A DNA stretch of 64,000 bases, from contig NZ_BMKQ01000001.1 of NCBI RefSeq assembly GCF_014644415.1, forward strand, positions 2,109,556 through 2,173,555. Direction: 5' to 3'. The position numbers and the translations under genes are program-made. Positions 33,863 through 42,380 of the stretch are shown here, piece after piece. How positions within the stretch are numbered: the stretch's first letter is position 1; the number at the start of each line of letters is the position of its first letter. This DNA comes from Marmoricola endophyticus. GTDB taxonomy: Bacteria > Actinomycetota > Actinomycetes > Propionibacteriales > Nocardioidaceae. The notes beneath the pieces are model-generated. The model was not told the origin of the DNA. It saw nothing but the letters and a program-made list of their open reading frames with translations, and made no database searches.

Positions 33863-34899
33863 TCGCCCGGGGCGCCGGCGCGGATCTTCGCCAGCCGCCT
33901 GGTCAGCAGGTCACGGCGGTGGTCGTTGCCGCGCAGGTCGACGTACGCCTGCCCGAAGTGGGTGAGCAGCGCGTCGTCGAGCCGGCGCACGGCACCGGGC
34001 GGGTAGCGGTAGTCCATCGCCGCGATGACCGCGTCGGAGTCGACCTCGGCCAGCACGTCCTCGAGCTCCTCCAGCGAGGCGATCCCCGACTCCAGCACCA
34101 GTGAGGAGATCCAGGTGTAGTGGTCGGTGCGCGACCAGCCGGCCGCCGGGAACCAGCCCGCGAGGAACGCCGCGAGGTCCTGCGGACCGATCCGGGGGTC
34201 GCGGAGGTCGTCGGTGACGGAGGAGCTCAGCACCCGCGAGTCCGCGCCGGCCTGCATCCGGTCGCGGATCTCGGAGAACTCCCGGTCGGCCAGCTCCAGG
34301 AGGCCGGCCGCCAGCGTGAAGCGCCGGTCCAGCTCGCGCGCGTACGACTCGGGGACCGTGCCCTTGTAGCGGATGTCGTGCTCGAACTCCGCCCACGCGT
34401 GCTGCAGCACCGTGCGCAGCTGCACCGACGCCTGCTGACCGAGCAGCACCGGCGGCACCGCGTCGGCGTCCTCGGGGCGGGTGCGGACGAGCAGGTGCCG
34501 GCTGCGGTAGCCGAACCGGCCCTCCCGCTCGGTCTGCTCGCCGAGGTCGCGGTCGGCGTCGACGAGGAGCTCCTCGCCGAGCAGCTCAGCCACCGCGTCG
34601 ACGTCCGCGGCGACGTAGGTGATCACCCGGACCCCGATCGCGTCGGTGATCTCGCCCAGCGGGTCGGCGTACATCGGAGCCCCGTCCGTGCCCGGCCGCA
34701 CGGCCTTGCCCGCGAAGGACTGCACCGACTTCACCCGGCCCGTGACGGAGAGGTAGTTGATGCCCGCGTCGTCGAGCACCTCGGTGATCAGGGCGACGTA
34801 CGCCGCCCCCGCCGCGCGCAGCTGCGGGTGCCGTCCGGCGTACTCCTCGACGGCGCGGCGACGGACCTCGTCGAACGGGGTGTCGCGCGCGCGGCTCAC
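33853..34899 (-). CDS. RelA/SpoT-domain alarmone synthetase
   Basis: A 348-residue protein with one (p)ppGpp synthetase domain and no hydrolase, TGS or ACT domain. Visible synthetase motifs are VTGRVKSVQSFAGKAV, ITDAIGVRVITYV with the metal Asp, GYRSRHLLVR, and SVQLRTVLQHAWAEFEHDIRYK. These are the active residues of small alarmone synthetases. The C-terminal 130 residues are extra and unrecognised. The GTG start overlaps the DUF1801 stop by 4 bp. It probably makes alarmone in addition to the genome's main Rel enzyme. Confidence 0.9.
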   Translation of the reverse strand: MSRARDTPFDEVRRRAVEEYAGRHPQLRAAGAAYVALITEVLDDAGINYLSVTGRVKSVQSFAGKAVRPGTDGAPMYADPLGEITDAIGVRVITYVAADVDAVAELLGEELLVDADRDLGEQTEREGRFGYRSRHLLVRTRPEDADAVPPVLLGQQASVQLRTVLQHAWAEFEHDIRYKGTVPESYARELDRRFTLAAGLLELADREFSEIRDRMQAGADSRVLSSSVTDDLRDPRIGPQDLAAFLAGWFPAAGWSRTDHYTWISSLVLESGIASLEELEDVLAEVDSDAVIAAMDYRYPPGAVRRLDDALLTHFGQAYVDLRGNDHRRDLLTRRLAKIRAGAPGDQR

Positions 34900-35246
34900 C
34901 GGCCCACCAGCGCGCCGACCACGCGACGGACGACCGCCTCCGGCAGCGGCTGCGCGTGGGGGAACCGCAGCGTGCCCTTGCCCGCGACGTACGGCGCCAT
35001 CGCGGCGGCCAGCCCAGGGTCCGCGGTGGTGTCGGGCAGCGGGTAGACCGCGACGTGAGCGGCGAACCCGCCGACGTGCAGCACGTTGCGGCCCTCGCGG
35101 CGCAACGTCGGGACGCCGTAGCGCAGCGCCTCGGTGAAGCCGTCGCCGGTGCACTCGCGCACCAGCGCGAGCAGCTGCTCGAAGCGCGGGCGGGTGGCGT
35201 CGGGGAGCGCAGCGACGTACGCCTCGACCTCCGGAGTGCTGCTCAC
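34896..35246 (-). CDS. DUF1801-family protein
   Basis: A 116-residue protein of the DUF1801 (YdhG-like) fold, related to the frataxin-like iron-binding YdhG group. Typical parts are AYVAALPDATRPRFEQLLALVREC, EALRYGVPTLRREGRNVLHVGGFAAHVAVYP and KGTLRFPHAQPLPEAVVRRVV. It is translated just before the alarmone synthetase with a 4-bp overlap, so the two are linked. Function unknown. Confidence 0.85.
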   Translation of the reverse strand: MSSTPEVEAYVAALPDATRPRFEQLLALVRECTGDGFTEALRYGVPTLRREGRNVLHVGGFAAHVAVYPLPDTTADPGLAAAMAPYVAGKGTLRFPHAQPLPEAVVRRVVGALVGR

Positions 35247-35280
35247 GCCTGCACCCTAGGACCAGGCACCCCCACGGGCC

Positions 35281-35286
35281 TACAGT
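35281..35286 (+). promoter_or_regulatory. -10 element for the monooxygenase-cupin pair
   Basis: TACAGT lies 35 bases before the ATG of the antibiotic-biosynthesis-monooxygenase gene, leaving room for a leader with an AGAGG ribosome-binding site. Confidence 0.4.
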
Positions 35287-35321
35287 GCGAAGGAACCCCC
35301 ACCCGCAGAGAAGAGGCCCTC

Positions 35322-35615
35322 ATGAGCGAGCTGCACGTCGTCGCCACCATCCCCGTCAAGCCCGAGCACGTCGACGAGCTGCGCCCGCTCATCTCCGAGC
35401 TGGCGGTGGAGACGAACAAGGAGGAGGGCTGCCTGTCCTACGAGGCGCGCGAGTCCGCATCGGCGCCCGGCGTCTTCGTGACCGTCGAGCGCTGGCGCTC
35501 CCAGGACGACCTCGACGCGCACATGCAGACCCCGCACATCGCCAAGGCGCTCGGCGCGCTGGAGGGCAAGGCGGCCGGCGAGGTGGCGATCCACCCGCTC
35601 GGCGAGGCGCTCTGA
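35322..35615 (+). CDS. Antibiotic-biosynthesis-monooxygenase-domain protein
   Basis: A 97-residue single ABM-domain protein. The opening ELHVVATIPVKPEHVDELRPLI, then NKEEGCLSYEARESASAPGVFVTVERWRSQDDLDAHMQTPHI, is typical of the YgiN-like quinol monooxygenase group, which forms dimers with a shared pocket. It is 4 bp before the cupin gene and probably co-translated with it. Substrate not known. Confidence 0.88.
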   Translation: MSELHVVATIPVKPEHVDELRPLISELAVETNKEEGCLSYEARESASAPGVFVTVERWRSQDDLDAHMQTPHIAKALGALEGKAAGEVAIHPLGEAL

Positions 35616-35619
35616 CCCC

Positions 35620-36006
35620 GTGACGCGACCGGGCCGGGTCCGGGTCTACGGCCCCGACGACTGGGAACCGGCCGACCCCACCCCGGGGATGGCTCGTGAG
35701 CAGGCCTTCACCGTTCCCGGGCTGTGGGCCGGCCGGGTGACCACCCAGCCCGGGTCGGCGTCCGGCTGGCACCACCACGCGAGCAACGAGTCGATGCTCT
35801 ACGTGGTCCGCGGGGTGCTGCGCCTGGAGTGCGAGGGCGTCGAGGGGTACGTCGACGCCGAGCCCGGGTGCGTGGTCCACGTGCCGGCGCACGCGGTGCA
35901 CCGGGAGTCCAACCCCGGCTCCGAGGCCTCGCTGGCACTGATCGCGCGTGCCGGCACCGACGTCCCCACGGTCAACGTGGACGGGCCGCCGGCGCCGCAC
36001 GCGTAG
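35620..36006 (+). CDS. Cupin-domain protein
   Basis: A 128-residue single cupin. Motif 1 is visible as WHHHASNESMLYVVRG with the His cluster and Glu, and motif 2 as PGCVVHVPAHAVHRESN with the last His, so a metal site is probably intact. The GTG follows the monooxygenase stop by 4 bp. Two-gene units of this kind often handle small aromatic or quinone compounds; that is inference. Confidence 0.87.
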   Translation: MTRPGRVRVYGPDDWEPADPTPGMAREQAFTVPGLWAGRVTTQPGSASGWHHHASNESMLYVVRGVLRLECEGVEGYVDAEPGCVVHVPAHAVHRESNPGSEASLALIARAGTDVPTVNVDGPPAPHA

Positions 36007-36020
36007 CCGGCCGGTCGCAG

Positions 36021-37577
36021 TCAGCCGGTCGGCGTCACCGACGGCTCGTCGACCGCCCAGTACCACCCGTTCGCCGCGCCCGTCAGCCGCCACTGGACGC
36101 TCATCCGCTCGGCCCCGGCGGGCACCGCGACCGGGACGTGCTCGATCGTGTGCGGGCGGCTCGCCCGCCAGGTGCGCACCACCTGCGCCGGCCCGCCGTC
36201 GAAGGACACCGCGAGCTGACCGGCCTGGTCGGCGTGGCCCTTGTAGTGGGAGGCGAACCGCACGACCGCCGAGGCGTGACCGCCGACGTCGTACGACGGG
36301 GAGCGCAGGGTCGAGTCGAAGCGTCCGGTGTGCGGGGCGTCCGCCCACTCGTCGGAGTCGGCGACGGCGAACGTGCCGCGCTCGCGCACGTTGCCGCCCC
36401 GGCCCTGGTAGCGCTGCGCGGCGCTCCAGCGCGCGTCACCGGTGAACGCCCAGCCGCGCCACCGGGCGTCGCCGCCGGTGCCCATCGCGGCGTCGTCGAC
36501 GTCCCACCCGGGTGGCGCCTCGTGGGTCGCGCCGCCCGCGACGGTCGCGGTGAGCGCGTCGAACGGGTCCGGGTCCGGCGCGGTCAGCGGCCGACCGTCG
36601 AGGTCGGCGGGTGCGGGGACGCCGAGCTGCCGCAGCACCGTCGGCACGAGGTCGACGTTGCGCACCGGGCTGTCGTCACCGGAGACCTGCCCCGGGTACG
36701 CACCGGCGCCGTCCATCGTGAGGAAGGAGGCCCGCTCGTGCGGGCTGACCCCGCCGTGACCGCCCGCGTCCTTGTGACCGTGGTCGGTGGTGAGGAGCAC
36801 CGTCCAGGTCTCTCCGCGGGCCCGGCGCTCGGCGACCACCCGCATCAGCCGCCCCAGGTGCGCGTCGGTGCGCCGGATCGCGTCGGCGTAGCAGGCGTGG
36901 GCGGCCCCGCACTCGTGCCCGGCCTCGTCGACCGCGCCGAAGTACACGAACGAGGCGTCGGGGTGCGGTCCGCGCAGGTGCGTCACCGCCGCGTCGGCGA
37001 CCCGGGCGTCCGTACCCGTCCAGCCGTCGGCGTCGCCGTCGTACGACACCCGGGTGTCGACCGCCGAGGAGATCACCGGGCGGTCCGGCCCGCCGGAGGT
37101 CAGGTCCGGCCAGCCGGCGGCGGCGTACGTCGACAGCTCCGGCCGCGCCCGCTCGACCCGGGTGAGGACGTCCGGGTGGTCGGCGACGTCACCGGAGGCG
37201 CCCCAGTCGTTGTCCTTGATCTTGTGCTTGTCCGGCCAGGTGCCGGTGAGGTTCGTCGACCAGCCGGGTCCGGACTTGGTGGTCGAGAACGGCGGCGCGT
37301 AGAGCAGCGTGCGCCAGGTCTGCCCGCGCGCCATCAGCGCGTGCAGCGCGGGAGTGCGCTGGCGCTCGGCGACGTCGAGACGCAGCCCGTCGATGCCGAC
37401 CACGAGCACGTGCGGCCGGGCGATCCTCGCCGCGGCCTCCACCCCGGTCGCCGAGGTCGGGTCGGCGCGCGGTGCCGCCGCGGCCGGGTCGGCCGCGAGC
37501 CCGGCGAGGAGCCCCGGGACGAGAACCAGCGGGGCGAGCAGGGCGCGCGCGAGCACGCGTGAGGACATGGGCAGCAC
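36021..37577 (-). CDS. Secreted alkaline phosphatase-superfamily phosphodiesterase
   Basis: A 518-residue exported enzyme of the nucleotide pyrophosphatase/phosphodiesterase group. Residues 1-34 form a signal peptide. Metal and catalytic residues are seen in VVGIDGLRLD (Asp), PPFSTTKSGPGWSTNLTG (nucleophile Thr or Ser), GAVDEAGHECG (Asp, His) and LLTTDHGHKD (Asp-His). The C-terminal third (about 360-515) adds a beta-rich domain ending GWYWAVDEPSV. I keep the GTG at 37577 because GGAGG lies 8 bases upstream; the ATG at 37568 is too far from it. Substrate unknown. Confidence 0.9.
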   Translation of the reverse strand: MLPMSSRVLARALLAPLVLVPGLLAGLAADPAAAAPRADPTSATGVEAAARIARPHVLVVGIDGLRLDVAERQRTPALHALMARGQTWRTLLYAPPFSTTKSGPGWSTNLTGTWPDKHKIKDNDWGASGDVADHPDVLTRVERARPELSTYAAAGWPDLTSGGPDRPVISSAVDTRVSYDGDADGWTGTDARVADAAVTHLRGPHPDASFVYFGAVDEAGHECGAAHACYADAIRRTDAHLGRLMRVVAERRARGETWTVLLTTDHGHKDAGGHGGVSPHERASFLTMDGAGAYPGQVSGDDSPVRNVDLVPTVLRQLGVPAPADLDGRPLTAPDPDPFDALTATVAGGATHEAPPGWDVDDAAMGTGGDARWRGWAFTGDARWSAAQRYQGRGGNVRERGTFAVADSDEWADAPHTGRFDSTLRSPSYDVGGHASAVVRFASHYKGHADQAGQLAVSFDGGPAQVVRTWRASRPHTIEHVPVAVPAGAERMSVQWRLTGAANGWYWAVDEPSVTPTG

Positions 37578-37711
37578 GAGGCGAACCTCCCGAGCAGGCG
37601 ACGTGGTCCGTCACCCACGAAAGCCTCCGCCCCGTGCTGGCCTCAAGGGGTGTCACCGAGAGTTGGGCAACAGTTGCCGGTCTCGATGCGCGCTGGTCAG
37701 GTGGGCACGGG

Positions 37712-37855
37712 TCAACTGAACACGGAGACCCCGCCCGGGCCGACGAGCAGCCCGACGACGATGAGCACGATGCCCCACAGGATCTGGCCGCGCACCAGCG
37801 AGACGATGCCGCCGATCACGAGCACGACGGCGATGATCCACAGGATCAGGTCCAT
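37712..37855 (-). CDS. GPGG-motif small membrane protein
   Basis: A 47-residue micro-protein with two hydrophobic helices and the C-terminal G-P-G-G-V-S-V-F end, the mark of the GPGG-motif small membrane proteins found in actinobacteria. A GGAGGGA ribosome-binding site lies 6-7 bases before the ATG, which makes expression likely in spite of its size. It is located between the phosphodiesterase and the amino-acid permease on the same strand. Function unknown. Confidence 0.85.
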   Translation of the reverse strand: MDLILWIIAVVLVIGGIVSLVRGQILWGIVLIVVGLLVGPGGVSVFS

Positions 37856-37932
37856 GACTTTCCCTCCCTCAGCTCGCCACCGGTCGGGGCGATATCGCTG
37901 GGGTACCCCTGGGGCTGTGAGCCAAACCACCG

Positions 37933-39372
37933 TCACTCGACCTCGGCCTCCGCGTTCCCGACGCTCTCCCCGCGCCCGACCTTGGAGTGCCGGTAGCCGT
38001 AGACCGCGTACACCACGATGCCGAGGGCGAACCAGATCCCGAAGCGCAGCCAGGTCTCCCACATCAGCTTGCTGGTCAGCCACAGCGAGAACCCGATCCC
38101 GAGCAGCGGCACCACCGGCATGAACGGCACCCGGAAGGTGCGCGGCAGGTCCGGCGAGCGGTAGCGCAGCACGATGACCGCCGCGCACACCACGACGAAG
38201 GCCAGCAGGATGCCGATGTTGGTCAGCTCGGCGGCCGTGCCGATCGAGACGAAGCCGGCGATCGCCGCGGACACGACGCCGACCAGCCACACCGTCCGGC
38301 TCGGCGAGTGGTGCTTGTTGGTCTTCGCGAACCACGCCGGCAGCAGCCCGTCGCGACTGATCGCGTAGCCCACCCGCGAGGCGCCGAGCGTGAAGGAGAA
38401 CAGCACGGTGACGATCCCGACGATCGCGCCGACGGCGATCACCTTCGCGAGCTCGGGCCGGCCCACCGCCTCGAAGGCCTCGCTGAACGCGGCGTCGGGC
38501 GAGATGTCGGTGTACTTCTGCATGCCGGTCAGCACGGTGGTGGCCAGCAGGTAGAGCACCATCGCGATCACGAGCGAGAGGATGATCGCCTTGGGCAGGT
38601 TGCGCTCGGCCTCCTTGGACTCCTCGGCGGCCGTGGACATCGCGTCGTACCCGAAGACCGCGAAGAAGACGGTGGCCGCACCGGTCGCGGCGCCGCCGAA
38701 GCCGTACGGGAAGTACGGCGTCAGGTTGTCGCTGGAGACGTAGAACGCCCCGGCCACGACCACCACCAGCACGATCACGATCTTCACGAGGACCAGCCAG
38801 GTCTCGACGCGCACGCTGTTGCGGATGCCGCGGTTGAGCAGCCAGGCGACGCCCAGGCACAGCAGCACCGCGAACAGGTCGACCCGGTGGCCGTCGCCCG
38901 ACCCGGGCGCGCCGAGCATCCAGGCGGGCAGGTCCAGCCCGATCGCGGTCAGCAGGTAGGAGACGTACTGCGAGACGCCGATCGCGACGACGGCGACGAT
39001 CGCGGTGTACTCCAGCAGCAGGTCCCAGCCGATGAACCACCCGACCGCCTCGCCGAGCACGGCGTAGCCGTAGGTGTACGCCGACCCCGACTGCGGGATG
39101 AGCCCGCCGAACTCGGCGTACGACAGCGCCGCGCACGCGCTCGCCGCCCCGGCCAGGAGGAACGAGACCGACACGGCGGGCCCGGCGAACTCGTTCGCCA
39201 CCTCGCCGGTGAGCGCGAAGATCCCGGCGCCGATGATCGCGCCCAGCCCGATCGCGGTGAGCTGCCACAGGCCGATCGAGCGCTCCAGCGGCCCGTCCTC
39301 GGAGGCCGGCTCGATCGGTCGGCGGCGGAAGATGCTGCGGGAGGGGCTGCGGTCGGCCGGGGTGCTGCTCAT
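37933..39372 (-). CDS. APC-superfamily amino-acid permease
   Basis: A 479-residue transporter with about twelve helices. The APC motif GLGAIIGAGIFALTGEVA in helix 1, SYAEFGGLIPQSGSAYTYGYAVLGE in helices 2-3, and the cytoplasmic ESKEAERNLPKAI loop place it in the cationic amino-acid (CAT/YfnA-like) branch. Substrate is probably a basic or neutral amino acid. It starts 59 bp after the tetR stop on the same strand. Confidence 0.93.
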   Translation of the reverse strand: MSSTPADRSPSRSIFRRRPIEPASEDGPLERSIGLWQLTAIGLGAIIGAGIFALTGEVANEFAGPAVSVSFLLAGAASACAALSYAEFGGLIPQSGSAYTYGYAVLGEAVGWFIGWDLLLEYTAIVAVVAIGVSQYVSYLLTAIGLDLPAWMLGAPGSGDGHRVDLFAVLLCLGVAWLLNRGIRNSVRVETWLVLVKIVIVLVVVVAGAFYVSSDNLTPYFPYGFGGAATGAATVFFAVFGYDAMSTAAEESKEAERNLPKAIILSLVIAMVLYLLATTVLTGMQKYTDISPDAAFSEAFEAVGRPELAKVIAVGAIVGIVTVLFSFTLGASRVGYAISRDGLLPAWFAKTNKHHSPSRTVWLVGVVSAAIAGFVSIGTAAELTNIGILLAFVVVCAAVIVLRYRSPDLPRTFRVPFMPVVPLLGIGFSLWLTSKLMWETWLRFGIWFALGIVVYAVYGYRHSKVGRGESVGNAEAEVE

Positions 39373-39430
39373 GGGAGCACGGTGCGCCTCGCGCGTCGTC
39401 TGTGTCGAGCCGTCGTCGGACGTGCCCCTC

Positions 39431-40030
39431 TCAGCCGCCGCGCGCGACGCGGTCGCGCTGCCCCTCGGCGAGCCGGACGACGCCCCGGCCCGCGGCCAGC
39501 AGCGGCTCGCGGCTGCGCGACGACCGGGCCAGCACGAAGGCCCCCTCGAGCATCGTCAGCACGGCGTAGGCGAGGTCGCGGGCTTCCGCCTCGTCGTCGA
39601 CCACCCCTCGGCAGAACGCGCTCAGCGCCTCGATCCAGCTCGCGAACACCTCTGCGGTCGCCACCCGGAGCGGCTCGTGGGTGCTGGCGACCTCCAGCGC
39701 GATCGTCGCGATCGGGCAGGCGTCGGCGTAGTCGCTGGCGGCGAGATCCTCGGCGGCCCGGACGAACGCGTGACCCAGTGCGTCGACGGGGTCGCCCGGG
39801 CCGTCGGCGAGCACCGCTGCGACGTACGCGCCGTACGCCCGTCCCCCGTCGCGGACCACCTCCGCGGTCAGGGCGTCCTTGCCACCGCCGAAGAAGTGGT
39901 AGATCGAGCCGACCCCTGTGCCGGACTCGGCGGCGATCTGGGCCAGCCCGGTGCCGGTCCAGCCCTGGCGGCGGAACAACGTGGTGGCGGTCGTGGTGAT
40001 CCGCTCGCGGGTGTCTCGGGTCATCGACAT
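39431..40030 (-). CDS. TetR-family repressor
   Basis: A 199-residue regulator. The helix-turn-helix FRRQGWTGTGLAQIAAESGTGVGSIYHFFGGGKDALTAEVV (about 19-58), shown in its short parts TGLAQIAAESGTGVG and SIYHFF, belongs to the group with a LmrA/YxaF-like C-terminal domain. ATG at 40030 or the second ATG at 40024 can be used; the purine-rich GAGGAGGGAGG before them fits both. A perfect palindrome lies 28 bp upstream, between it and the divergent hydrolase, so autorepression and control of the hydrolase are likely. Confidence 0.93.
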   Translation of the reverse strand: MSMTRDTRERITTTATTLFRRQGWTGTGLAQIAAESGTGVGSIYHFFGGGKDALTAEVVRDGGRAYGAYVAAVLADGPGDPVDALGHAFVRAAEDLAASDYADACPIATIALEVASTHEPLRVATAEVFASWIEALSAFCRGVVDDEAEARDLAYAVLTMLEGAFVLARSSRSREPLLAAGRGVVRLAEGQRDRVARGG

Positions 40031-40057
40031 CCTCCCTCCTCGCCGCTAGCGTCCCAT

Positions 40058-40075
40058 CTTGAACGATCGTTCAAG
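40058..40075. promoter_or_regulatory. TetR operator, perfect 18-bp palindrome
   Basis: CTTGAACGATCGTTCAAG is a perfect palindrome centred between the tetR gene and the divergent alpha/beta hydrolase. Its GAACG-AT-CGTTC core matches operators of several TetR-family repressors. It can control both promoters. Confidence 0.85.
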
Positions 40076-40086
40076 TGGAGGTCATC

Positions 40087-40923
40087 GTGCCAGTCGTCGA
40101 GCTCCCCGCCGGACCTGTCGAGTACGTCGACACCGGCGGTTCGGGTCCAGTGGTCGTCCTGACCCACGGCTTCCCGATGGATCACCGCCAGTGGCGTCTG
40201 GTCCTGCCGGACCTGGACGGCCTGCGGTGCGTGCTGCCCACGCTGCCTCTCGGCGCGCACCGGCACGCCATGCGGCCGGGCACCGACCTGACGCAGGCAG
40301 GCCAGGCCAGGATCCTGGCCGACTTCCTCGACGCGCTGGACCTGCACGAGGTCACGCTCGTGATGAGCGACTGGGGCGGGCCCGCGTTCGTCGTCGCGCA
40401 GGACCGGGCCGAGCGCGTGGCACGGATGGTGATGGTCTCCTGCGAGGCGTTCGACAACTTCCCGCCGCCGCCGGCGCGACCCGCGGCACTGCTGTGCCGC
40501 GCACCCGGCGGCACCTGGCTGCTCACCCAGCTGATGCGTACGTCCTTGCTGCGCCACGGCCGCCACGGGTACGGCTCGATGAGTCACGCGCGCGTGCCCG
40601 ACGAGGTGATGGACGCCTGGTTCGAGCCAGCGCGCCGCGACCCGCTCGTACGTCGCGACCTGCGCGCGTTCGCCACCGGTACGCCGCGACGCTCCACCTT
40701 GCTGCAGTGGTCGGCGCGTCTGGCCGATTTCGACCGGCCCGCGCTGGTCGTCTGGGCCGCCGACGACACGATGATGCCGCTCGCGCATGGTCGGCGGCTT
40801 GCCGAGCTGCTGCCGCAGGGGCGGTACGTCGAGGTGGCCGACTCGCGGACGCTGGTCACCGAGGACCAGCCCGAGGTGCTCGCCCGGCTGATCCGTGACT
40901 TCGTCGGTGGCCCGGAGGATTGA
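40087..40923 (+). CDS. Alpha/beta-fold hydrolase (dehalogenase/epoxide-hydrolase-like)
   Basis: A 278-residue hydrolase. The oxyanion His-Gly is in LTHGFPMDHRQW. The nucleophile elbow reads M-S-D-W-G-G, with Asp as in haloalkane dehalogenases and epoxide hydrolases, not Ser. The place where the catalytic His normally stands before E-D-Q-P reads DSRTLVTEDQP, with no His, so catalysis is doubtful or uses another residue. I chose the GTG at 40087, which has GGAGGT 4-5 bases upstream; a GTG at 40075 overlaps the operator. It is probably repressed by the adjacent TetR protein. Confidence 0.85.
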   Translation: MPVVELPAGPVEYVDTGGSGPVVVLTHGFPMDHRQWRLVLPDLDGLRCVLPTLPLGAHRHAMRPGTDLTQAGQARILADFLDALDLHEVTLVMSDWGGPAFVVAQDRAERVARMVMVSCEAFDNFPPPPARPAALLCRAPGGTWLLTQLMRTSLLRHGRHGYGSMSHARVPDEVMDAWFEPARRDPLVRRDLRAFATGTPRRSTLLQWSARLADFDRPALVVWAADDTMMPLAHGRRLAELLPQGRYVEVADSRTLVTEDQPEVLARLIRDFVGGPED

Positions 40924-40945
40924 CCGAGCTGCGTGGCGGGCGCAC

Positions 40946-40961
40946 AGTGACGTACGTCACT
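40946..40961. promoter_or_regulatory. CRP/GlxR-like palindrome
   Basis: AGTGACGTACGTCACT is a perfect 16-bp palindrome. Its core GTGA-N2-TA-N2-TCAC matches the actinobacterial cAMP-receptor (CRP/GlxR) consensus at every fixed core base. It lies 17-32 bases before the ATG of the secreted hydrolase, where it could overlap the promoter. Confidence 0.6.
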
Positions 40962-40977
40962 CTCGGGAAGGCTCCTC

Positions 40978-42360
40978 ATGGTCCGCTCCGTTCGCGCTCT
41001 CGTCGCCACCGCCACGCTCGCCCTCGCAGCGGTCGCTCTCGCACCGGCCGGCCAGGCCGACAGCCCGCCGGGCTCGCAGCCGTACCCGGGGTACACGATC
41101 TCGGCGCCGGCGCTGAAGCCGCTGGTCGTCGACGGGCAGCGGACCCGGGTGGTCCAGGGCGTCCGCAAGCACGCGGCGTACGACATCGAGATCCCACGGG
41201 ACTGGAACGGTCAGCTGGTGATGTGGGCGCACGGATACCGCGGCAACGGGTCCACGCTGAGCGTCGACGTGCCCTCCTTCGGGCTGCGACGGACGTTCCT
41301 CGAGCATGGCTACGCGTGGGCGGCGTCGTCGTACGCCCGCAACGGCTACGACGTCGCCTCCGGGATCACCACGACGTACGACCTGGCGCGGTACGCCGCC
41401 CTGCGGCTGCCTCGGCAGCCGGAGCGGACCTACGTCGCGGGCGCGTCCATGGGCGGTCACGTGATCGGCCGCTCGCTGGAGCAGTACCCGCGCTTCTACG
41501 CCGGCGCGATGCCGATGTGCGGGGTGCTCGGCGACCACCAGCTGTTCGACTGGTTCCTCTCCTACAACCTCGTGGCGCAGGACCTCGCCGACCACCCGGC
41601 GGCGTACCCGCCCCGGCCGGACTACCTCACCGCCGACGTCCCGGCGATCGAGAAGGCGCTGGGGATCGCGACCCTGACGCCGGGTGGCCCCGACACGACG
41701 AACGCGCGAGGCGCCCAGCTGCGCGACGTCGCGACCCGGCTGACCGGGGGCGAGCGCCCGGGGGCCGATCAGGCGTTCGCGTACTGGAAGGACTTCCCGT
41801 TCACGCTGTACCAGGTCGACAACGGCGGCTCGCTCGCCGAGAACCCCGGGCGGCTGGCGCAGAACCTCGACACCGACTACCGGCCGAACCGGCCGGCGCG
41901 GGTGAACCGCACGGTGCAGCGGGTCGCGCCTCGCGACGCCGCGTCCCGTACGACGAACCGGCTGACCCAGGTGCCGACGATCCAGGGCCGCCCCGACGTC
42001 CCGGTGCTCAGCCTGCACGGCCTCGGCGACTACTACGTACCGTTCGACGAGGAGCAGATCTACGCCCGCGACGTCGCGGCCAACCACCAGCAGAGCCTGC
42101 TCGTGCAGCGCGCGATCCGCGAGGCCGGGCACTGCGAGTTCACCCCCACCGAGGCGGCGCGCGGCTTCGCCGACCTGACCCGGTGGGTCGAGTCGCGCGA
42201 CGCCAAGGGCCCGGTGCTGAGGCCGGAGGGCGACGACGTGCTGAAGCCGGCGGCGGTGGCGGACCCGTCGTACGGCTGCCGGTTCACCGACCCCGCGGCG
42301 TACGACGACCCGAAGGCGTACCCGACCCGGAGCCTCTACCCCCGCTGCCCGGCCGGCTGA
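40978..42360 (+). CDS. Secreted alpha/beta hydrolase
   Basis: A 460-residue exported hydrolase. Residues 1-27 form a signal peptide (VRSVRAL..., cleavage near GQADS). The nucleophile elbow is GASMGG, with Ser, and a late His lies in REAGHCEF after SLHGLGDYYVPF, which supplies the Asp. The size and VMWAHGYRGNG start resemble tannase/feruloyl-esterase-like and PHB-depolymerase-like alpha/beta enzymes, but the substrate is not clear. A CRP-like palindrome lies just upstream, so expression may follow cAMP. Confidence 0.83.
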   Translation: MVRSVRALVATATLALAAVALAPAGQADSPPGSQPYPGYTISAPALKPLVVDGQRTRVVQGVRKHAAYDIEIPRDWNGQLVMWAHGYRGNGSTLSVDVPSFGLRRTFLEHGYAWAASSYARNGYDVASGITTTYDLARYAALRLPRQPERTYVAGASMGGHVIGRSLEQYPRFYAGAMPMCGVLGDHQLFDWFLSYNLVAQDLADHPAAYPPRPDYLTADVPAIEKALGIATLTPGGPDTTNARGAQLRDVATRLTGGERPGADQAFAYWKDFPFTLYQVDNGGSLAENPGRLAQNLDTDYRPNRPARVNRTVQRVAPRDAASRTTNRLTQVPTIQGRPDVPVLSLHGLGDYYVPFDEEQIYARDVAANHQQSLLVQRAIREAGHCEFTPTEAARGFADLTRWVESRDAKGPVLRPEGDDVLKPAAVADPSYGCRFTDPAAYDDPKAYPTRSLYPRCPAG

Positions 42361-42367
42361 GGACGGC

Positions 42368-42373
42368 TACGGT
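42368..42373 (+). promoter_or_regulatory. -10 element, leaderless pattern, tenA
   Basis: TACGGT ends 7 bases before the GTG of the TenA gene. It overlaps the end of the hydrolase operon region, so TenA can have its own promoter. Confidence 0.4.
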
Positions 42374-42380
42374 CGGCGGC

